From: Lumbricus terrestris | Taxonomy: Eukaryota; Annelida; Clitellata; Crassiclitellata; Lumbricidae | Reading direction: 5' to 3' | Assembly (NCBI GenBank): GCA_949752735.1 | Contig: OX457052.1 | Span: 36,080,619 to 36,144,618 of the forward strand | Length of the DNA: 64,000 bases | Shown here: piece by piece, positions 1-11,897 of the stretch | Numbering within the stretch: the first letter of the stretch is position 1 | Layout of the letters: every line of letters starts with the position of its first letter | The notes under the pieces: generated by a model | Told to the model about the DNA's origin: nothing | Seen by the model: only the letters and a program-made list of their open reading frames with translations | Databases searched by the model: none | Position numbers and translations under genes: made by a program

Positions 1-350
1 GGGCACACTAATAATCTAACCGACATAATTATTATAATCTATCGGGCACACTAATAATCTAACCGACATAATTATTATAATCTATCGGGCACACTAATAA
101 TCTAACCGACATAATTATTATAATCTATCGGGCACACTAATAATCTAACCGACATAATTATTATAATCTATCGGGCACACTAATAATCTAACCGACATAA
201 TTATTATAATCTATCGGGCACACTAATAATCTAACCGACATAATTATTATAATCTATCGGGCACACTAATAATCTAACCGACATAATTATTATAATCTAT
301 CGGGCACACTAATAATCTAACCGACATAATTATTATAATCTATCGGGCAC
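1..350. repeat. 43-bp minisatellite, about 8 copies, cut by window edge
   Basis: Eight near-identical copies of a 43-bp unit start GGGCACACTAATAATC and run head to tail from the first base; a six-base partial copy ends the array. Copies begin at 1, 44, 87 and so on to 302. Homogeneity implies recent expansion. The array probably continues to the left of the window. Confidence 0.95.
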
Positions 351-409
351 ATTCGTCTGGTGCAGATTTTAACCCATGACCTCTCGATAAACAGTCTAGC
401 ACATTATTA

Positions 410-480
410 CAGCGGTTCCCAACCCGTGGCCCGCGGCAAAAGTGGCCCGCCAGGCCTAAACAAATGTACCTCATCTCTCA
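410..480 (+). mobile_element. hAT-type terminal remnant
   Basis: The sequence begins CAGCGGTTCCCAACC and continues with GTGGCCCGCGG and GTGGCCCGCC. A CAG-GGTTC-type terminus followed by repeated short GC-rich subterminal motifs is typical of hAT DNA transposons and resembles the two complete hAT elements in this window (15,624 and 30,658). No matching opposite terminus was found, so this is a one-ended fragment. Confidence 0.5.
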
Positions 481-1513
481 AAGAATTTTAAAAAATATAT
501 GAAAAGATTGACAATTTGGACAAGATAGAACACGTAATTCTTCTCTGTTAAAAGTATGTTATTTTGGCGTCTATAACTAACATTTTTCTCACCAGTCACA
601 TTAACCCACGACCAAGGCCTACGCTTGTTTTGAAAGCAGTTATCACATACATGTACGGTCGCTTAAAACATGTTTATATTTTCTGTATGACAACGTTTGA
701 AAGGTGTTTAAGAAACAACCAGAGCAATTATTATCACATGCAGGATCACGTCCTGTTCCATCCAGTGTCTAGTAATTATTCCTCTTCTCATGGCTTCTGG
801 AAACAGCAAGAGACTGCACAGCCACACAGCGGGCGAAATACTGTTCCTGCATTTTGTATCAACTCAAACCGCACGTTGTCTAAACACAGAGCTATTTGAC
901 ACTGTCCACGATCCGAAAAATAATGCATTGTGTAATAACTGTTTAAATAACGCAGCGAAATCTATCCGCTTGTAAAATGAACCCTTCTCCAACACCGGGA
1001 TTACAGAACAACCTATTAAAAGGCCTAAAGATAGACTGCTCAAGCGTAGAGCTTTGGTAGAACGAGCGACGATCATTCCGCTATGTTTACGTAAGAGATT
1101 GTTCGGAGAGGTGGATAGTTCTTATGCGGCGGTGGTTAGCACCTTGTGTAAATACGGAGGAATTGTTATTACCAGCGAGATTCTTTCGTCATGTGATCTA
1201 CTTTAGTTCGAGCTTCAGTTCTTGTCTTGGGAATTATGGCCGATAGAAATTTAGGATGGTGTGGCCAGGCGTATACTAAAGTGACTGGTGACAAAAAGGT
1301 TTTTAATTTTTCTTTTTATTATACGGCTTGCTGATGCTGTTTTTTAGGTGAAAAACAGTGAATTTACAATGATAATAAAAGAATAATAATAATAATTACA
1401 ACAGCGACAAATAATTAGAACAAAAATTATAGCAATTGCGCCTAAAAACGCTGCACCAAATTAATTACTAGGTGTAGTGTCAGTTCGTAAGAAAGTATGA
1501 GACAAAATGCGAT
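481..1513. other. unassigned intergenic DNA
   Basis: AT-rich single-copy-looking sequence. Short open frames at 564-1,076 on both strands have no recognisable motif, low-complexity composition and no supporting splice sites. Nothing else recognised. Confidence 0.5.
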
Positions 1514-1582
1514 TTCATTCATTCATTCATTTTTATAATTTATATAGCGCCCCTTCAAGAAACTACTCAGACGCGCTCCAAT
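1514..1582 (-). repeat. LINE/SINE 3' tail copy
   Basis: On the minus strand this reads GGAGCGCGTCTGAGTAG, then TTGAAGGGGCGCTATATAAA, then a short (GAAT)n run. The same tail recurs throughout the window behind both the reverse-transcriptase relics and the tRNA-like SINEs. Only the tail is left here. Confidence 0.75.
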
Positions 1583-1929
1583 GAGAACTGCCGTGACCAG
1601 CCAGAGTTAACACGCCGAGGCGCCGCACTACTAATTTGCAATATTATAATGGTCAGTAACTAAGACTTTTGAATTCTATTCCGTTTTTCTCTTTTTCTAT
1701 TATATTCTATTCTTCTCTATTATATTCAACCGTTTTCCACTTTTTCTATTCTAGTATTCTGTATTAAATTTTTTCTCATCTTTTCTTTTCTATATCTGGA
1801 GTGCGAAAAAAGTTGATTACCAGATTTTGATGCGTTTCAGATATAATTATTATATAGCAGTATTTGAAATCCTTTTATAGGTATCTAAATAGATCCGTTA
1901 ACTATTGATTCTATTCAAAAGTCTACTGA

Positions 1930-2216
1930 TATTGTATTGTATTATATTGCATTCCATTGCATCGTATTGTATTGTATCGTATTGTATCGTATTGTATTGT
2001 TTATAAGCATTTATAAAGCGCCTCTTGCAGACTAGCTATTCAGAGGCGCTCTCAGAGTGACAGCCCTGGGGAAATAAACAAAAACAAGTAGCGAAGGGGT
2101 GAAGATGATACCTCCAATAAGATCTTACTAGGGATAGTGAGAGGAAGGTCATTCCACATGAAAGGGCCTACATTGACAAAGGGTCATGTTGGGCCATGGC
2201 AGCCACAAAGGTCGTT
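1930..2216 (-). mobile_element. LINE 3' end (second subfamily, ATACA tail)
   Basis: Minus-strand translation gives a relic similar to the C-terminus of LINE reverse-transcriptase proteins (VGPFMWNDLPLTIPSK...), followed by AGAGCGCCTCTGAATAGC, AAGAGGCGCTTTATAAATG and a degenerate (ATACA)n tail at 1,931-1,998. The same subfamily appears in the other orientation at about 42,640-42,860. It is truncated and not coding. Confidence 0.65.
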
Positions 2217-2426
2217 TTTAAAGTGCAAATGAGTTTCAGTTGATTTTCTTTCAAATTTACACAGTTTGTTTCTCCTTTTATTTTCATTTCATACCTCTTT
2301 CATGTCGTATAGGCCATTGAGACAGCAATGTCTGGCAGATGGTTGCTGCCGATGAGAGACGATTGGCGTCTTTAAAGTTACCGATGTTTTTAATTTCATT
2401 GTCTTCTTCTTTTCATCAGTTGCCTC

Positions 2427-2572
2427 CATAGGCGCAACCACCCTATGGGACCCACGGGACGCGTCCCCCCCAACTTTTGAGTGGTCCCCTAGCTTTATTA
2501 ATATGGTCCCCCAACTTTTAGGACGTGATTCATTATGGCCCCCCCAACTTTTGGGACGTGATTGCGCCTATG
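2427..2572. mobile_element. 146-bp hAT-like MITE with perfect 8-bp TSD
   Basis: Terminal inverted repeats CATAGGCGCAA / TTGCGCCTATG flank a short body containing three copies of a CCCCCAACTTTT motif. The element is bracketed by an exact 8-bp duplication, GTTGCCTC, at 2,419-2,426 and 2,573-2,580. An 8-bp TSD is the hallmark of hAT insertion. The termini resemble those of the 1.7-kb element at 24,491-26,205, suggesting a shared transposase source. Confidence 0.9.
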
Positions 2573-2629
2573 GTTGCCTCTACTTTAAAAAAATTATTAT
2601 TTCGTTTAATTGACTTCATTTAATGACAT

Positions 2630-3055
2630 TGTGTGATAGCAAAGATCAATTATAGCGTCGATCTCCTCTTTATCCAAGCTTGGGACTGGCAACACCAAAG
2701 TGCAGTAGTGGTGGCTTGACTTTATTATTTCTCAGAAGTTAAACGACATCTGATAGCTACAAATTATGTATCACAGTTAAGTTTCTTTCAAATTTTTCTC
2801 GGTTTCTTTCTTTCAGTTTTATATCTTTTACCAATCGCCATTGTTTAAAGGCTCCTTTCAATCTATGGTCTGTCGTGAAAAAAGCCAAATGAAGCATCGT
2901 TTAACAACGTTTCAGAGGTGTCCAAGGAATAACGTTTTGTAGTAGTATTTGCAGTTTAACGTCACTGTGTGGTAACAAAGACCATTAGCGACGCCCTCCT
3001 CTTTACCCAGGCTTTGGACTGGCGCTGGCAGAGTGCGACCAGTGGCGGAGTTGAA
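2630..3055. repeat. diverged direct repeat pair
   Basis: The segment at about 2,630-2,720 (TAGCAAAGATCAATTATAGC, CTCCTCTTTATCCAAGC, GACTGGCAAC) is repeated with substitutions at about 2,965-3,055 (TAACAAAGACCATTAGC, CTCCTCTTTACCCAGGC, GACTGGCGCTGGC). The two copies lie about 330 bp apart, consistent with an old tandem duplication. No coding potential was seen. Confidence 0.55.
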
Positions 3056-3360
3056 CGTTTTGTAAGATCGATGGATGGAGATCCAGATTTGACGAGGGCT
3101 TATAAGACAGCAGATGCCGTTGCCCTCGAAAAAATTTATTTGGCATAGTACATTGGGGGCATACGATGGTAGATGAGTTTTATTAAGTCTTGACTTGAAA
3201 AAATAATGTCAGAAGCGACGTCGAAGAACGATTGGAGATGTTAGTGAACGGTGTGCATTGCCTCGAAATATGAAGTTATAGAGAGATATTAACAATTAAA
3301 AGGGGTGTCCAAAATTTCATCAGAAAAAGCCATGTGTTCGGGAAGAATAGATTGTCTTGT

Positions 3361-3845
3361 GACTGCTCTCTCTCTCTCTCTCTCTCTCGACATCGTTAGC
3401 CATAATTTCCAGAGTATTTTACCATTCGACTATGATTCGAATCAACGTCAAAGATGAAGGAAGGATCTTGCTAAATCGCATCTGTTTTGACACGGCACAG
3501 TTAAGCGGCAACGACCTAACTCTTGGTCTAACATGCATTCTAATGGACAATTCCTGTGATGCGTGTAGCCAGGTTAGCGCCTTCAGTTTATAACACCTGA
3601 TCTTGTTTACACAAGCAAAGCACGGACACGCGCACACACACACACACCCACACACACACGCACACACACACACGCACACACACTTCCACACACACCTTCA
3701 ATGCCCTTCATACTCACATTCAAGTGCAAATAGGTGTTCATTTGGACTATTGGAATAGACAAGAATATATATAATATTATGTGTGTATATATATGTATAT
3801 AACTATATATTATATATAAATATATATATATATATATATGTCTGT
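3361..3845. repeat. simple repeats: (TC)n, (AC)n and (TA)n
   Basis: A short (TC)n run at 3,368-3,388, interrupted (CA)n at 3,631-3,700 and (TA)n at 3,766-3,838, separated by nondescript sequence. Open frames here are low-complexity artefacts. Confidence 0.85.
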
Positions 3846-4147
3846 GCAATCGTTGTTGAGCAAATAATAGGTACAATTGGTTGTTATGACAGTAAATGTC
3901 CTCCGGTCTTCTATTCACACATTCTGTTGATTTTCGTATACTAGGTTTAGGATCCTATTTTTCTTGCATCCCAGGGTCCAGAAGGACTGCCAACTCCTCT
4001 CTCATCTGAATGCATTCCTATCTTCGTCTGATATCGGACTATGGCCAGCTGTCGAAAACATGATCGTTTAGGACAGTTGTAAGCCAATGTGTAGTTTTCC
4101 ACCACTGCCGTAGGCCTACTCACGTCTAGATTTAATCTAACATGCCT

Positions 4148-4150
4148 TGT

Positions 4151-4202
<52 letters not shown>

Positions 4203-4216
4203 TCGTCGTCGTCGTG
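4148..4216. repeat. (GTC)n trinucleotide repeat
   Basis: About 22 tandem GTC/CGT triplets with one ATC interruption. They sit in AT-rich intergenic DNA. Confidence 0.95.
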
Positions 4217-5149
4217 ACCATCCTCATTGCTGCGGATCGGGGATCAGAGTCGAAAAAATGTGTAGGCTACTTAAATTGGAGGTTGAGATAAAGAGACCAT
4301 AACATCTGTCGAATACCAGTTTAATGAATCCCCAAAACATGCGCTGATTATAATAATTGTGATCAGTTGTAATGAATTAAAACAGATATAAAGCGCTTCT
4401 AATAATTCAAATAGGATGAAGATTGAAGAGTTCATAGGCGCTACCATGCAGTGCGCAATGCAATAGAAGAAAATTTAATTGGTTTTGAGAAAAGTAAAGG
4501 GGCGGGAGATGGGATTACCAGCTAAATTTGAGAACGAGTTGATGGGAGAGTTTATTCCAAAGAAAAGAACCATTTTGTGATCTTTGATAGATGTAGAGTC
4601 TGATGTGTGTGCTCTTTTTGCCATTGCCAATGCATTGTGTATTATGACGTTACTGGCCGCCATTGACAGGAGAATTTTTATAATTTAGCTGAATAAATGA
4701 AAATCGCACATAACTTTTAAAATATACATTTAGAGGATGGATAATGAAATCGACCATATCCCTCCGAATATCTTACTATACACAGTGGACAGTGCAAACA
4801 AATGGTTTTATTCAGACACCTTTATTAAAGTTGAAACTGTTGTTTTTGATATGTAATTATAGACACCTTCATATTAATTTATCCATGCTATATATAATCC
4901 TAAATGTTCCATGCGTGCGCTAAAACAAACAATAAAAAATTAGATGGATATGATGACCTGATGATAAAGCATCTATTTCTCCCAATTCACTTCTATGCAC
5001 TGAGTTCAAATCCCTGATGCCCTAATGTCTGTTGCCTTCATTAATATGCATGACCCTTTGAATGCTATTCACTCAATTGCCAGCTCCAAAGCGATGTTTC
5101 CTCAGTAACATTTTTATTACGTCATGCACATGTAAATTAAGGTAAAATG
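4217..5149. other. unassigned intergenic DNA
   Basis: AT-rich sequence with no recognisable gene. A fragment near 4,390-4,440 (AAAGCGCTTC...TAGGCGCTACC) is weakly similar to the LINE/SINE tail but too diverged to assign. Confidence 0.45.
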
Positions 5150-5745
5150 TGCCCCATCTGACCAAAACCAGGCGTAAGTCGTAACACACGCTTCTGAGAT
5201 AATGACCAAAATGCGAAAAAACCGATTTTTCCATTTTTAGTTTTTGACCGAAAATGCTAAATAAATATGTTTTATACACATTAAAGCCAAACATTTTGCA
5301 AAAATATTATTTTTAATGATTTTTTAATAATTTTGTGGTTTTTATTGTTCAAATTATTCGATGACTTTTCCCGCCATTTTCCACTTTCTCGCCATTGGTA
5401 GTCATATTCGGTATGTGGCTAACTAAATAATTTAGGCATTAGTGAAAAGCTTAGACTTCCCTCTAGCCCACTATGCAATCTGTTTATTTGTTACAAATTT
5501 TATTTAATTATGAACATGGCTCTAAAGAATCTTGCATTTCTAAGTTATAGAAAACTTTAAACGCATTTTTCTCAATACTGCAATTTGGACGGTTGAATCA
5601 TATTTTTACTCATAACTTTGGACAGAAACATGGCAGAGCAATAGGATTTGTGTCATTTTAAAGAAGAGACTTTATTCTTTTAGAAGATATATGACACTCA
5701 TTTTGTACAAATCCGACTTACGCCTGGTTTTGGTCAGATGGGTCA
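5150..5745. mobile_element. non-autonomous DNA transposon with about 33-bp TIRs
   Basis: The left end contains CCATCTGACCAAAACCAGGC followed by GTAAGTCG. The right end at 5,713-5,745 is its inverted copy, with one difference near the tip (GTGCCCC versus GTGACCC). The roughly 600-bp AT-rich interior has no transposase frame. No convincing target-site duplication was found, so the superfamily is open. Confidence 0.8.
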
Positions 5746-6247
5746 CAAATAGGTTTTAACTGCAAAGACAAAAGCAAGATGTCGGTGTACACCGATGATA
5801 CAATTTCTACACCTTTTAAAAGCATGCCTATCCGACAATTTGATTTGACATCTTTTGTTAAGATAACAGTTACTATGGTATGAAATCATGTTTAAAAACT
5901 TTGGCGTCAAATTCCATGATCAGATCGCCTTTATCCACTACGATTGGTAAAACGTTTGCATTGGACACCCTTACAACTATTTAATCTGATACATGTATAT
6001 AACGTGTGCGGTCGGTATTCAAAAGTAATACACTCTGTTCAGATGTTATCTACAAAAGCGAATGCCCTTGTCTGGACATGGGAAGATTGCATTACGAATC
6101 TCGGTCAGTCATTAGGAAAGAAGCCACGAGGCGCTGGAAGGAACTCTGGTGGGTTCAGCCGTCAGAAAGGAAAAGGTTATGAAACCGGAGAGTGGGAACA
6201 AAGAAATTATCTCAGAAAAAAGAATTTTGAAAGGAACGTACACTTTA
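5746..6247. other. unassigned intergenic DNA
   Basis: AT-rich. The open frame at 5,944-6,267 has no recognisable domain and runs into the tetranucleotide repeat that follows. Nothing supportable. Confidence 0.4.
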
Positions 6248-6641
6248 ACGAACAAACGAACGAATGAATGAATGAATGAATGAATGAATGAACGAACGAA
6301 TGAATAAATGAATAAATGAATAAATGATTGAATGAATGAATGAATGAATGAATGAATAAATGATTGAATGAATGAATGAACGAACGAACGAATGAATAAA
6401 TGAATAAATGAATAAATGATTGAATGAATGAATGAATGAACGAACGAACGAATGAATAAATGAATAAATGAATAAATGAATAAATGATTGAATGAATGAA
6501 TGAACGAACGAACGAACGAACGAATGAATAAATGAATAAATGAATGAATGAATGAACGAATGAACGAATGAATGAATGAATGAATGAATGAATGAATGAA
6601 TGAATGAATGAATGAATGAATTAATGAATGAATGAATGAAT
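6248..6641. repeat. (GAAT/GAAC/AAAT)n tetranucleotide satellite
   Basis: About 98 tandem tetranucleotides of GAAT with interspersed GAAC and AAAT variants. Blocks such as (AAATGAAT)n ATTG recur, indicating segmental expansion within the array. The apparent 152-residue protein on the minus strand (FIHS repeats) is a translation of this satellite. Confidence 0.95.
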
Positions 6642-7434
<793 letters not shown>

Positions 7435-7597
7435 TCTTAATATCATGCTCTTCCTGCTCTGCAATTTTCAAGCTCATGCCGAAAACATTAGCTGTCACAA
7501 TTATTGCGTCTTCTCGCTTTTGCAAAAATATCTGCGAGTACCGATCATTTTCGACTGGACTTTTGAAAACAATACATTCTGGAAATGCCTGTTGCAG

Positions 7598-7743
7598 ATA
7601 GCAGCCAGGGAGCGAATGAGAAACGACTTCTCAACGAATTGTTCAACATCGGAGAATACAACAAGCTCGAGCGACCCGTCTACAACGATTCGGAACCTCT
7701 CGTTGTTCGCTTTGGACTCGTCCTACAGCAGATCATAGATGTC
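7598..7743 (+). CDS. CHRNA7-like: nAChR exon (N-terminal helix and first beta strands)
   Basis: Follows a TGTTGCAG acceptor and ends before GTTAGT. It reads ...NEKRLLNELFNIGEYNKL, then ERPVYNDSEPLVVRFGLVL, then QQIIDV. This is the N-terminal helix and beta1 of the nicotinic extracellular domain. It opens in phase 1, as expected after a signal-peptide exon, and closes in phase 0 at IIDV, the conserved nicotinic junction. A second AG seven bases downstream (start 7,605) would change the phase and is less likely. The upstream exon was not identified. Confidence 0.88.
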
Positions 7744-8227
7744 GTTAGTATCTCTCTCTGACAGTAACACCAACAACAACAACAACAGCAACACTCTACA
7801 CGTGATGTTAACTCTGCGCTGCGTGTTTGAGTTATTGAAGTATTTGCGACGCATGGATGTTAACTGCTTAGCAATGCAACAACATGCATTGCTACGGTCT
7901 ACGCTACGCCATGAATGATACCCGTTGCTAATGTATGGTATGCCATGTGCTATGATGCCGCGATGAACAGATGCAATGTTGATGGCATGCTAAGATTTAT
8001 TATGGGTCAGAGTAGCAGAGTAGATACTGTCAGTGCTCGCTTATAGTCCTGTTAGTAAAGGGGAGTTCGATCATTTTCGCCTGAGATGGATGACTGTGTA
8101 GGAAAGTTGAACAAGCTTTTAAGCAAGATTCCAGCATCTTGGCTATCACCAACAATCCAATTATTATTGCATTGATAATTTTGAAGATGACGACGTATTT
8201 CTTATATTTTCTTGATTTCTGTTGCAG
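7744..8227. other. nAChR intron, nothing else recognised
   Basis: Contains a short (CAA)n run near 7,770 and imperfect repeats of GATGGCATGC-like words near 7,900-8,000. No coding or mobile feature was recognised. Confidence 0.6.
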
Positions 8228-8272
8228 GATGAGAAGTATCAGATAATTAACACGAATCTTTGGCTCAACATG
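8228..8272 (+). CDS. CHRNA7-like: nAChR 45-bp exon (loop D)
   Basis: A 45-nt microexon between TTGCAG and GTCAGT encodes DEKYQIINTNLWLNM. This is the invariant 15-codon nicotinic exon; the tryptophan in LWLNM is the loop D residue on the complementary face of the agonist site. Phase 0 at both ends. Confidence 0.95.
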
Positions 8273-8326
8273 GTCAGTATTAATTTATAGATAACAATCA
8301 TGCATTACCAACTCTATAGGTGACGT

Positions 8327-8624
8327 CAGGGGTGGATCCAGGGGGCCAAAATGGCCATGCCCCCATTTAAAAATTTCTTAATTTTTACCAGCTATTCTGG
8401 CCCGGAAAGTTGACGTGAACCCCCCCGTGTGTAGCTCCGTATGTCCGTCCTCCACACTCATGAACCCATGAGAGGTTCGCGAACTGCGACGAGGTATCTT
8501 TTTGGGAAATCCGAGGCAGATGACTAAAAAAAGAAAAAGTCATCAGATTTGACGAAATTTTTCTTCTGTCCCAAGAACCGAAAATTGTGTCCCCCTCCTT
8601 CGAAAATGTCTGTATCCGCCCATG
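8327..8624. mobile_element. MITE in nAChR intron (GGATCC-type termini)
   Basis: Termini CAGGGGTGGATCCAGG and the inverse of CATGGGCGGATACAGA enclose about 300 bp. The interior includes a GATGAC...GTCATC hairpin (GATGACTAAAAAAAG ... AAGTCATCAG) shared with other MITEs at 12,769, 31,301 and 42,222. No clear 8-bp TSD could be matched, so the exact ends are approximate. Confidence 0.7.
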
Positions 8625-8984
8625 ACTGTTATAAAAAAAACCAGTAACTTCCATTGAGCCGCAGTTACTAGGCCTGCTCTCACTAAGACAGGTTTTGTGC
8701 TAAATAATAATAAGCAGCAAGCCCAAAGAACCAACTTCGTTGATTGCAGGGTTTGTCATTAGAAATTCTTTCACCTGCACAACCCCTTCCTTCATTCTCT
8801 ATCGTATGGAATGAACATTTTTTAAACTTGTTTTAACGACCCATAAAAATCATGCATTCTCACAACTGCACAGATTTATTTATGACTACCATTGTGGTGT
8901 AGAACTAGACACTTAAGAAGGTCTAGTTGAATGACTCCACTTGTTTGTCTTTTCATTTTATATCCTTTTGATTGCTTCATCCAG

Positions 8985-9094
8985 CATTGGACCGACTACA
9001 ATCTCGTCTGGAACGAGACGGAATTCGGTGGAATCAAGAGCATCCGGGTTCCTCCAAGCGTCATCTGGAAACCGGATATACTCATGTACAACAG
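8985..9094 (+). CDS. CHRNA7-like: nAChR exon (loop A)
   Basis: 110 nt between TCATCCAG and GTACCG. It encodes HWTDYNLVWNETEFGG, IKSIRVPPSVIWKPD and ILMYN. WKPDILMYN is loop A with its agonist-contacting tyrosine. The split AG|T serine codon joins the next exon to make YNSADED, as in other nicotinic alpha subunits. Confidence 0.95.
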
Positions 9095-9334
9095 GTACCG
9101 GAAGTTGGAACTTGAAGCTCATTCCTATCTCCCATAGAAAGATCGGTTGTGTCTTTCACTCGGTCTTACAGGTCCCTATTAGGACAATCAAAATGTAGTT
9201 ATTGTTTTCTGTTTGGCTCATAATAAAATGGTTAATATTGAGTTACGAAACCCTGAGAGTGACGGTAGGACTATGATTGAGTGCAAAAATAAAAATTATG
9301 TGAAAATTATTAATTTTATTGTTATTATTATTAT

Positions 9335-9335
9335 T

Positions 9336-9372
<37 letters not shown>

Positions 9373-9382
9373 CCATCATCAC

Positions 9383-9437
<55 letters not shown>

Positions 9438-9700
9438 GTCATCGTCGTCGTCGTCGTCTTCATCCTCCTCATCATCATCAGCAGCAGCAGCAGCATCATC
9501 AGCATCAACATCATCAGCAGCAGCAGCAGCAGCAGTAGCATCATCAGCATCATCATTGCTACTACTACTACAACTAGGCCTACTACTATGTCTACTACTG
9601 CTACTGCAATCAATGTTTATTATTATTACTATTATTATTACCATTACTATTATTATCATTATTGTTACTTTATTTATTTATCAATTGGCTACTGCTCCTT
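9335..9700. repeat. compound trinucleotide repeat (ATC/GTC/AGC/ACT/ATT)n
   Basis: (ATC)n dominates at 9,338-9,440, then GTC, CTC, AGC and ACT/ATT blocks. It lies in an nAChR intron. The large frames read from it on both strands (poly-I, poly-D, poly-S) are artefacts. Confidence 0.95.
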
Positions 9701-10589
9701 GGTAAAAAGAATAACTCGCTACCTCAGTGAATTCAACATTATGACAACAGCGCCAGATTTAACTATTATCGCGAGACCTTCCGCATCACGTTTGGTCAAT
9801 AATAGTGTCATGCGCTTAATATAGAAATTAATGCTATAACATCTCTTGTTTACAGATAGCGTTATCCACACCATCCGATACTAATCGGTGTGGTGAATAA
9901 TCGATTATCTCCGCTTTCTAATTATACCGTTTGTTTTGTCATTGAAGCCGTCATTATAATTATGTGCGTTGTGGATGCAAACTAACCTAGCCCTTCCTTG
10001 TTTCCCACACTCGTTACATTTCCCGACCTATTTAACACCAATTCTCAGAATACAGCAGTTGATCTATCACTGTAAGCTGCGTTTCGATTCACCGGCTGTT
10101 ACTTACAACAGCTGCCAGCTGCTGTCGGAGATATCACCCTCTGACTCGCAAAGCAGCTGCAACACTGCGAGATACATTGAAACTGGACCACGGTATCAGA
10201 TCGCTGAGATCACGGTATCGCTGAGATTGGTCTTCGAGCGATCGGCCTGTGATGCGGCAGATTATAATAATTATGCAGTAAGGAATGAATTTCTGGATTA
10301 CAATTCGTGGAGCGCCTTAATGAGCATCAGCGCAAAATGCATGGAGTTGGTTATTTTAAATTTAGATTATGTATTGTTTATTTACGAGGCTACTTTTGGC
10401 CCGGTTATACTAAAATACGCTCATGCGTGTGTAGGCCTACAGGGATTTGGACCTTCAATCGCAGTATATAGGCAATTATTTGTTACAGTATCATAATTAT
10501 TGCATTACATTGCTTGCTACGTTATTGGCTCCTTAATTATTATATGGAATAGGCTTTCACTGTCCATACGTTTTATGTCTATAAGGATT
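9701..10589. other. nAChR intron, unassigned
   Basis: A 175-codon frame at 9,969-10,496 has no recognisable domain, no conserved composition and no fit to receptor phase. Treated as chance. Confidence 0.5.
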
Positions 10590-10700
10590 GCTCGGGTGCG
10601 TTTTTATCCCCTCCATAATATACAATTCAGCCGAGGTTGGGTCGGGAGCGCTCCAGAGTAGTAACCTTGAAAGGGCGTTATATAAATGAATTGATATTGG
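10590..10700 (+). repeat. LINE/SINE 3' tail copy
   Basis: GGGTGCGTTTTTATC, TTGGGTCGGGAGCGCTCCAG, AGTAGTAACCTTGAAAGG and GCGTTATATAAATG form a diverged copy of the recurrent tail. A related copy, including the GGGTGCGTTTTATACA body, lies at 22,290-22,412. Confidence 0.7.
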
Positions 10701-10774
10701 ATCGACCTTGAAATGTCCATTATCCACCATCCCATTCTCCCTTATTTCTCATCCATAACTTTTCCCCCATGCAG

Positions 10775-11028
10775 TGCGGATGAGGACATCGATAGTACCT
10801 TCCCAACGAACGTCATCGTATCATCGACGGGCGATTGTCTCTGGGTTCCTCCCGGTCTCTTCCTCAGCACATGCACCATCGACATCACGTGGTTCCCATT
10901 CGACGACCAATTCTGTAAGATGAAGTTCGGATCGTGGACGTACGACAGCTCAGGCATCGACCTCCAGCTTCAGTCGGATTCCGGGGATCTGTCGAGCTTC
11001 ATCCTCAACGGCGAATGGCAATTGATCG
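10775..11028 (+). CDS. CHRNA7-like: nAChR exon (loops E and B, Cys-loop)
   Basis: 254 nt between CCATGCAG and GTAATT. It carries SADEDIDSTFPTNVIV, the Cys-loop CTIDITWFPFDDQFC, and loop B KFGSWTYDSSGIDL, ending GEWQLIG. In vertebrate CHRNA7 this region is, as I recall, two exons of about 80 and 168 nt; here no intron interrupts it, implying intron loss or a different ancestral state. The tryptophan of GSWTYD is the cation-pi residue for acetylcholine. Ends in phase 1. Confidence 0.95.
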
Positions 11029-11059
11029 GTAATTATTTATTATCAATCAATCGCAATGA

Positions 11060-11276
11060 ATAAATAGTGATTTATATAGCGCCCCTTCAGTGTACCTACT
11101 CAGAGGCGCTCCCGGACGAGATCAAGCGAAAAAACAGTCTTCAACAGTTTTTTAAATTGAGAACAGCCTGGAATGTGTCGCATAGTCAAGGGAAGTCCAT
11201 TCCAGGTTGTTTGACCAACCACAGAGAACGAACGACTCTGCATTGTTGGACGCCACCAGAAAATCTGCTGAATTAG
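11060..11276 (-). mobile_element. LINE 3' end, truncated (minus strand)
   Basis: Minus-strand translation gives the typical C-terminus of L2/CR1-like reverse-transcriptase proteins (FSVVGQTTWNGLPLTM and FKKLLKTVF), followed by the GGAGCGCCTCTGAGTAG / GGGGCGCTATATAAAT tail. The same segment occurs in plus orientation at 15,175-15,425 and 15,560-17,010. 5'-truncated and inactive. Confidence 0.8.
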
Positions 11277-11894
11277 AACAATGCAATACGTGATGCTACA
11301 CTTGCAGCCTTATACCAGACAGCACTGGACTGCAATGCTGTAGCCAGGATTTTATTGTGGAGGGGTAGTTACTCGTCCATGAGCAAGTCAACAAGTGATC
11401 CGAATCAACTGAGGGGTTTGAAGGAGCGCCTTGGGCTCTCATAGCGGGTGCTGGACTGCCAACATAATAGCAAAACTACATGTACATTGTACAGTATAGT
11501 TCTTACATGTATATGGTGTGTTAGAAAATGCATTACTTTATTTCTGTATTATATCATTAATTCAAACACACAAGGCAGTCTCTAGCTACGGCCTTGCTAG
11601 ACTGCAATGAACTGTGCAACGTTAGCCTTTTATATATTATTACCAAAATACATTACACCACGTTGCACTCAACTACACCTTTCACTAAACAACGCTACAA
11701 TCAACTACAATTAGACTTCACTACACTACGCTGCCATAATGAGAGTAATAACATTTGATCTTCTTTTACTACTTCAAACAGTAATCTTCTTCTTTCCCTT
11801 CAGGCTAGGATTATTCCCTCTGGCGAGGGGTCAGCCACTGGCGAGGTGTCAGCCACTTCAAACAGTAATGCACGTTGATTTAATTTAGCGCACA
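11277..11894. other. nAChR intron, unassigned
   Basis: No coding, RNA or mobile signature recognised. A short duplication of TCTGGCGAGGGGTCAGCCAC / GGCGAGGTGTCAGCCAC lies at 11,818-11,855. Confidence 0.5.
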
Positions 11895-11897
11895 GAT

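Noticed and set aside
1..350. Regularly spaced repeats resembling a CRISPR array
   Set aside because: Units are contiguous 43-bp copies with no unique spacers, in animal DNA.
7445..7597. Possible nAChR signal-peptide exon MLFLLCNFQAHA
   Set aside because: Looks like a signal peptide, but the only donor-like site leaves an intron of about 60 bp, and the sequence runs open into the next exon in a different frame. Not supportable without transcripts.
8327..8335. Exact 8-bp TSD for the 8,327-8,624 MITE
   Set aside because: Bases before CAGGGG and after CCCATG could not be matched, so no TSD is claimed.
9213..9824. 203-codon poly-Ile frame and overlapping poly-Asp, poly-Ser and poly-Met frames
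   Set aside because: Products of the ATC/GTC triplet satellite, with no non-repetitive domain.
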